Assembly: GCA_003648875.1 (NCBI GenBank)
Contig: QMQC01000067.1
Location: forward strand, 1-8,032
Direction of reading: 5' to 3'
Source of the DNA: Actinomycetota bacterium
GTDB lineage: Bacteria; Actinomycetota; Acidimicrobiia; Spongiisociales; UBA5794
Length of the DNA: 8,032 nucleotides
The position numbers were made by a program, and so were the translations under genes. This document shows positions 5,104-8,032 of the stretch, piece by piece. The notes beneath the pieces were generated by a model, which had not been told where the DNA came from, made no database searches, and saw nothing but the letters and a program-made list of their open reading frames with translations. The stretch's first letter is position 1; every line of letters starts with the position of its first letter.

Positions 5104-6758
5104 CACACATCACGAGGTCAGCCATGGACCACCCCACCGACGATGTCATGACCCACCTTGAGAACTGTGCTCGTTGCAGGTCCCGTGTGACCACAGATGT
5201 TGATGTGGCGGCCGTGCGCGTCAGGATTCTTGATGAGATCGCCGGAGTGTCAAGGCTGATCAATGGGCCCGAAACGGCGGCGGTTCGATGGCGGGATCGC
5301 CCACTAGCAGTTGCGTTGGTCGCCGCTGCAGCGGTGACCGTGCTGTTCGTCCCGTTGGCATGGTTCGGATTGCGGTCTTCCGAGTCACCGGTCACATCGG
5401 CTCCGTCCGCTACGACAGACACGAGTCCCGTGGTGGTGCTGCCTGAACGCCAGGGTGAGCCGGGACCGAACGATGGTGCCGCACCTGTTCCCCCTGTCCC
5501 ATCTGAGGTCGCGTCGTTCGAGATGTTGTTCATGGTTGGCGGCGAAGCGGTCGGGTCGCTAATCTGGGGAAGCCCGACGTTCTATGAGGCGGTTCGGGTC
5601 AACCTCACCGGCGGGTCACCGGAATACGGCTATGGAATGTTTCGGGCCGGGACGAATCAGGGAACGTCTGATCCGGACAGCTCGGCGTTCGAGTGGCCCC
5701 TGCCGTTTGGAGAGGAGGCTCCAAGCAATCTGCCCAACGACCCAGACATTCTGTGGGATCTCTTGATCAACCGGTACACCGATGTTGAAATGTGGGCTCA
5801 GATGACTGACGGTCAGGTTGAAGCGGTCACAGTGGATCCGACCCACCCGGACGCTGGGCGTGCCTGGATGGTTGACGGATTCAGGCTCGAGGTCACAATT
5901 GACGGGATCCCAGTCGTTGTGGAACGGCCGGGTCACGCCCGATTCGAGGCTGTCAGTCTCGATCGCAGGACAATCCGTGCCGGGGAGGTCGGTAACAACA
6001 CCGATCTGCCGTTCAACTACGCGGTCTTCCTTTCGGCAACGACGACCAGCGAGCAGCGTCCCGTCCTCAAAGACGGTCTCGTGACGTACGCCGAGTATCG
6101 GGCTGCAGCTGTAACAGCGGCTGAATGCGCCGGAGCTGAGGCTGTGTTTGACGATGCGACCGGGCTGCTTACAGCCCTTGACGATACCCAATCCGATTGT
6201 GCAGCAACGCACCTCGACGACATCGCTGCAGTGTGGAACCTCGCAAGCCAATGGTCGGAGGGAACCGAGTTCCTACAGATCTACTACCTCATCGAGGGCA
6301 ACCGCGATGCCGTTGCGATGTATCAGGCTGAGGAAGGCCCTGAACGTGCACTCGCCAGCGGTGACGGCTGGGCTCTCTCGATCAGTGAGCGCGGCCCGGG
6401 ATACTGCACGCGCACCAGTGCAGGCGGCAGCTACGGCGAAGACTGTTTCATACGATCCCAGATGCGAATCCCCTACATTCTCAAAATTGATATCGGCGTC
6501 GGTTACGAAGACACCCTCCCAACCGAGGGCTACGTGATGGGACTCGTCGCAGAACAGGCAGACCTCGTCACGGTTCGCTTCTCGAGCGGTGCCGAACGCG
6601 ACATTGTACCGGGCGATATCGTCGAGTTCGGTTTTCGAGGATACGGCATGCTATTCGACGGCACCGATCTCGGGATTCCCACAGAAGTTGAGGTCTACAG
6701 TGCGGGCACCTCTCTCGGAGCCCAGACCATCGAGATGAACTTCCGTATCGGCGACTAA
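5100..6758 (+). CDS. Large membrane anti-sigma-like protein with N-terminal zinc-finger motif
   Basis: This 552-residue protein begins with a short cytoplasmic domain. In it H19, C23 and C26 form HxxxCxxC (THLENCARCR), the hallmark of zinc-binding anti-sigma (ZAS/zf-HC2) domains that clasp ECF sigma factors. One membrane span follows at about 69-90 (LAVALVAAAAVTVLFVPLAWFG), then a Pro/Ser/Thr-rich linker (about 93-142). The remainder is an extracytoplasmic region of about 410 residues with several cysteines in its second half (including AAECAGAE, QSDCAATH, GYCTRTS and EDCFIRS). That region is far larger than in typical ZAS anti-sigma factors of roughly 80-250 residues, suggesting an added sensor or binding domain of a type I do not recognise. 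ATGA overlap and a strong ribosome-binding site couple it to the sigma gene. Whether zinc binding is structural or redox-sensitive cannot be read from sequence. Confidence 0.85.
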   Translation: MTHITRSAMDHPTDDVMTHLENCARCRSRVTTDVDVAAVRVRILDEIAGVSRLINGPETAAVRWRDRPLAVALVAAAAVTVLFVPLAWFGLRSSESPVTSAPSATTDTSPVVVLPERQGEPGPNDGAAPVPPVPSEVASFEMLFMVGGEAVGSLIWGSPTFYEAVRVNLTGGSPEYGYGMFRAGTNQGTSDPDSSAFEWPLPFGEEAPSNLPNDPDILWDLLINRYTDVEMWAQMTDGQVEAVTVDPTHPDAGRAWMVDGFRLEVTIDGIPVVVERPGHARFEAVSLDRRTIRAGEVGNNTDLPFNYAVFLSATTTSEQRPVLKDGLVTYAEYRAAAVTAAECAGAEAVFDDATGLLTALDDTQSDCAATHLDDIAAVWNLASQWSEGTEFLQIYYLIEGNRDAVAMYQAEEGPERALASGDGWALSISERGPGYCTRTSAGGSYGEDCFIRSQMRIPYILKIDIGVGYEDTLPTEGYVMGLVAEQADLVTVRFSSGAERDIVPGDIVEFGFRGYGMLFDGTDLGIPTEVEVYSAGTSLGAQTIEMNFRIGD

Positions 6759-7040
6759 GGTCGTGGAGTCAGCCCGGTTCCGGTCTTCCTCGTGGTGGGT
6801 GTGATCCGCGGCCCTGCCCTCGTACACATTGGTGCCGAAACGGGCTGACGGTGTGCGACCGTGATCCCGGCGGATCCGGAGGAGTCCACAGCAGACGACG
6901 AAGAGCAGCCCGGCGAGATCGACTATGACCGCTGGTACCCCGGCGCCGCCAGTGATGAACATCCACCAACCCGCTGACTTGTTGAGGACGAACGAGCAGA
7001 TCATCCGTGCCTGGGTCGTGAACAGATCACGCCTGCGCAT
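6651..7040 (-). CDS. Doubtful ORF: small membrane protein or gene remnant
   Basis: A 129-codon minus-strand frame begins with MRRRDLFTTQ and contains a hydrophobic segment at about 25-54 (WWMFITGGAGVPAVIVDLAG, then LLFVVCCGLL), followed by basic RIRRDH. Third codon positions in its first half are GC-rich, as in real genes of the window. Against it, the last 108 bp run antisense through the end of the zinc-finger membrane gene, the start has no ribosome-binding site, and the ATG lies only 8 bp from the left end of repeat copy 4. It may be a real small membrane protein starting at the internal ATG (7004), or the remains of a gene cut by insertion of the repeat. I do not recognise a family. Confidence 0.25.
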   Translation of the reverse strand: MRRRDLFTTQARMICSFVLNKSAGWWMFITGGAGVPAVIVDLAGLLFVVCCGLLRIRRDHGRTPSARFGTNVYEGRAADHTHHEEDRNRADSTTLVADTEVHLDGLGSERGARTVDLNFCGNPEIGAVE

Positions 7041-7048
7041 CGTGCGGA
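6759..7048. other. Region between third sigma module and repeat copy 4
   Basis: Apart from the doubtful minus-strand membrane ORF nothing coding is supported. An inverted pair AGCCCG/CGGGCT (near 6771 and 6840) is separated by about 60 nt and has no T-run, so it is not called a terminator. Confidence 0.45.
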
Positions 7049-7132
7049 TTCAAGGGGCCGTTGCAACACCTCGGCGAGTCTGTCTGACGGTGCCGATCAT
7101 TCAGGGGTCTGCTGCTGGAGGTTCCCGACGCG
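7049..7132 (+). repeat. MITE-like repeat, copy 4: left half joined to dprA fragment
   Basis: The left terminus TTCAAGGGGCCGTTGCA and the next 67 bp match copies 1 and 2 almost perfectly, through GGAGGTTCCCGACGCG. From about 7132 the sequence leaves the repeat and continues as dprA coding sequence. Its AATAG/CTATT hairpin is absent. A short right-end-like sequence reappears at 7392-7410, so the whole span 7049-7403 may be one composite element. Confidence 0.8.
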
Positions 7133-7394
7133 CAACAGGATCATTGCGGGATGTTCAGATGTTCTCCTTGTGGTTGAGGCAGGGATGAAGGGAGGCGCAC
7201 TGATAACGGCACGCATTGCGCTCGAATACGGCGTACCCGTGTATGCGGTTCCGGGAGATGTTGATCGATCAACCTCTGTTGGGACGAATTTGCTGATTAG
7301 GGATGGAGCATTCCCGGTCCTCGGTCCTGAGGACCTTGCCGAGGTTCTCGATCTCCTTTCTCCGCTGTACGGAGTAGCCAATGTCCGAAGTTGA
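7122..7394 (+). pseudogene. dprA: dprA 3' fragment (DNA-processing protein A, C-terminal part of Rossmann domain)
   Basis: DprA binds single-stranded DNA and loads RecA during natural transformation. Ninety codons of its core remain: FPTRNRIIAGCSDVLLVVEA (family motif FPxRNRxIAxLS), then GMKGGALITARIALEYG (GxLITA), then VYAVPGDVD and NLLIRDGA, ending DLAEVLDLLSPLYGVANVRS and a stop. Everything before FP, including the N-terminal domain and the GSGxxG nucleotide-fold loop, is missing and replaced by repeat copy 4, so this cannot be a working DprA. The frame is intact with no internal stops, implying recent truncation or transfer. A GTG at 7170 could start a 74-residue peptide, but it would lack the fold's core. 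The junction falls where repeat and dprA share TGGAGGTTCCCGACGCG-like sequence. Confidence 0.85.
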
Positions 7395-7410
7395 TCCCTT
7401 GAAACTGCAG
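7392..7410 (+). repeat. Possible right-end remnant of repeat copy 4
   Basis: TGATCCCTTGAAACTGCAG closely resembles the right end of copy 1 plus its flank (CGACCCCTTGAAGCTGCAG). The dprA stop codon TGA is its first three bases. If real, it closes a composite element that starts at 7049. The match is short, so chance is not excluded. Confidence 0.4.
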
Positions 7411-7411
7411 C

Positions 7412-8032
7412 TCAGCAGGTGGTGCCGGGTTCGCAGAACAGAGCTTCGCCGGCATCGGCGTAGCGGTTGAGCAGGTAGTCGGACAGCGCAGGCAGTAGCT
7501 TGTCGGCGGGAGCGAAGCCCCGGGTGAGTACGGCCCACTCTTCGCCGTCACGTGCCAGGAGCGTCGGGAAGCCAGTGACACCGAGCGAGCGGGATTCGGC
7601 GAAATCGGACCAAGCTCGAGTCTTCATCTCGTCCGAGGTGAAGAGCTCGGTGAATCTGTCGGCATCGACATCGAACCCAGTTGTGAGTTCGGGGTAGGCG
7701 GCGGGGTCGGTGATGTCGATGCCCTCGGCGTAGAAGGCTTGCTGCAGGCGGGAATGGAACTGCAGTGTTTGTGGCTCGTGGAGTTTACGCATCGTGACGA
7801 CAGCGATGGCAGGGATCTCGGTGTCGTAGCGCCAGCCGTCGCGGCGCTCCAGAAAGGACCTGTCGAACGGTTGGCCGGAGGCGGCCTCGACCTGCTCCCA
7901 GTGATGCTCCAAGACCCCAGCGAAGCGATCGTCGAGCTCCTGAGCTTCGGGTCCGGGTCGCAAACCGCCAACGACGACGCGCAGCGGCACGTCGTACACC
8001 TCTTGCATTCGTCTTGCACCGGGGCCAAAGCC
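7412..8032 (-). CDS. DsbA-family thiol-disulfide oxidoreductase (COG3531-like), 5' end outside window
   Basis: Reading leftwards from the window edge, 206 residues are visible. They begin GFGPGARRMQEVYDVPLRVV, which continues upstream of the ATG at 8008; that ATG is therefore not the true start. In this family the sequence before it is typically CSWCWGFGP, so the CxxC active site should lie just beyond the edge. VVGGLRPG, the central helical insertion (about residues 35-140) and the cis-proline loop GVTGFPTLL are characteristic of the FrnE/COG3531 branch of DsbA-like thioredoxin folds, mostly cytoplasmic. The C-terminus EPGTTC carries a cysteine. The gene converges on the dprA remnant with 17 nt between stops. 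Partners are unknown, and the exact substrate cannot be inferred. Confidence 0.85.
   Translation of the reverse strand, partial: GFGPGARRMQEVYDVPLRVVVGGLRPGPEAQELDDRFAGVLEHHWEQVEAASGQPFDRSFLERRDGWRYDTEIPAIAVVTMRKLHEPQTLQFHSRLQQAFYAEGIDITDPAAYPELTTGFDVDADRFTELFTSDEMKTRAWSDFAESRSLGVTGFPTLLARDGEEWAVLTRGFAPADKLLPALSDYLLNRYADAGEALFCEPGTTC

Noticed and set aside
5616..6251. Minus-strand ORF of 211 codons
   Set aside because: It is wholly antisense to the zinc-finger membrane protein, with no recognisable motif or start signal.
7316..7335. Hairpin GGTCCTC-6 nt-GAGGACC as terminator
   Set aside because: It lies inside dprA coding sequence and is not followed by a T-run on either strand.

Overview
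The window looks like a piece of an actinobacterial chromosome, possibly Acidimicrobiia-like. The grounds are moderate-to-high GC with GC-rich third codon positions, several group-IV (ECF) sigma factors each paired with a one-pass membrane partner, GTG starts, and a TANNNT box placed for a leaderless transcript. The lineage call is an inference from style and no marker gene fixes it.

Layout: (1) On the minus strand, an ECF sigma factor (442-942) is followed by a membrane-anchored partner that runs off the left edge (445-1). (2) On the plus strand lies a small helical/coiled-coil protein of unknown function (1330-1746). (3) A second sigma factor (2057-2536) overlaps a one-pass membrane partner (2533-3429), followed by a lipoprotein (3557-4165). 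(4) A third sigma factor (4579-5103) overlaps a large zinc-finger-type anti-sigma-like membrane protein (5100-6758). (5) A decayed stretch follows: a doubtful minus-strand membrane ORF, then a 3' fragment of dprA (7122-7394). (6) A DsbA-family thiol oxidoreductase (COG3531-like) on the minus strand enters from the right edge (8032-7412).

In all three sigma/partner pairs the sigma stop and partner start share the tetranucleotide ATGA, and a GAGGAGG ribosome-binding site sits 7-8 nt before the partner's ATG. The two proteins of each pair are therefore very likely made in coupled amounts, as expected for a sigma factor and its membrane-bound inhibitor. The three sensor domains are unlike one another, so the pairs probably answer different envelope signals.

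The most unusual feature is a family of about 168-bp repeats. Two copies are complete (1083-1250, 1768-1934), one has worn ends (4221-4379), and one is a hybrid (7049 to about 7403). All are in the same orientation and lie between the gene modules. Complete copies end in 17-bp imperfect terminal inverted repeats (TTCAAGGGGYCRTTGCA) and carry no transposase, so they resemble MITEs. In the fourth copy the right half is replaced by the 3' part of dprA, joined exactly at the FPxRNR motif codons, and a recognisable right-end remnant follows the dprA stop. This looks like capture of a gene fragment by a non-autonomous element, or recombination through a short shared sequence.
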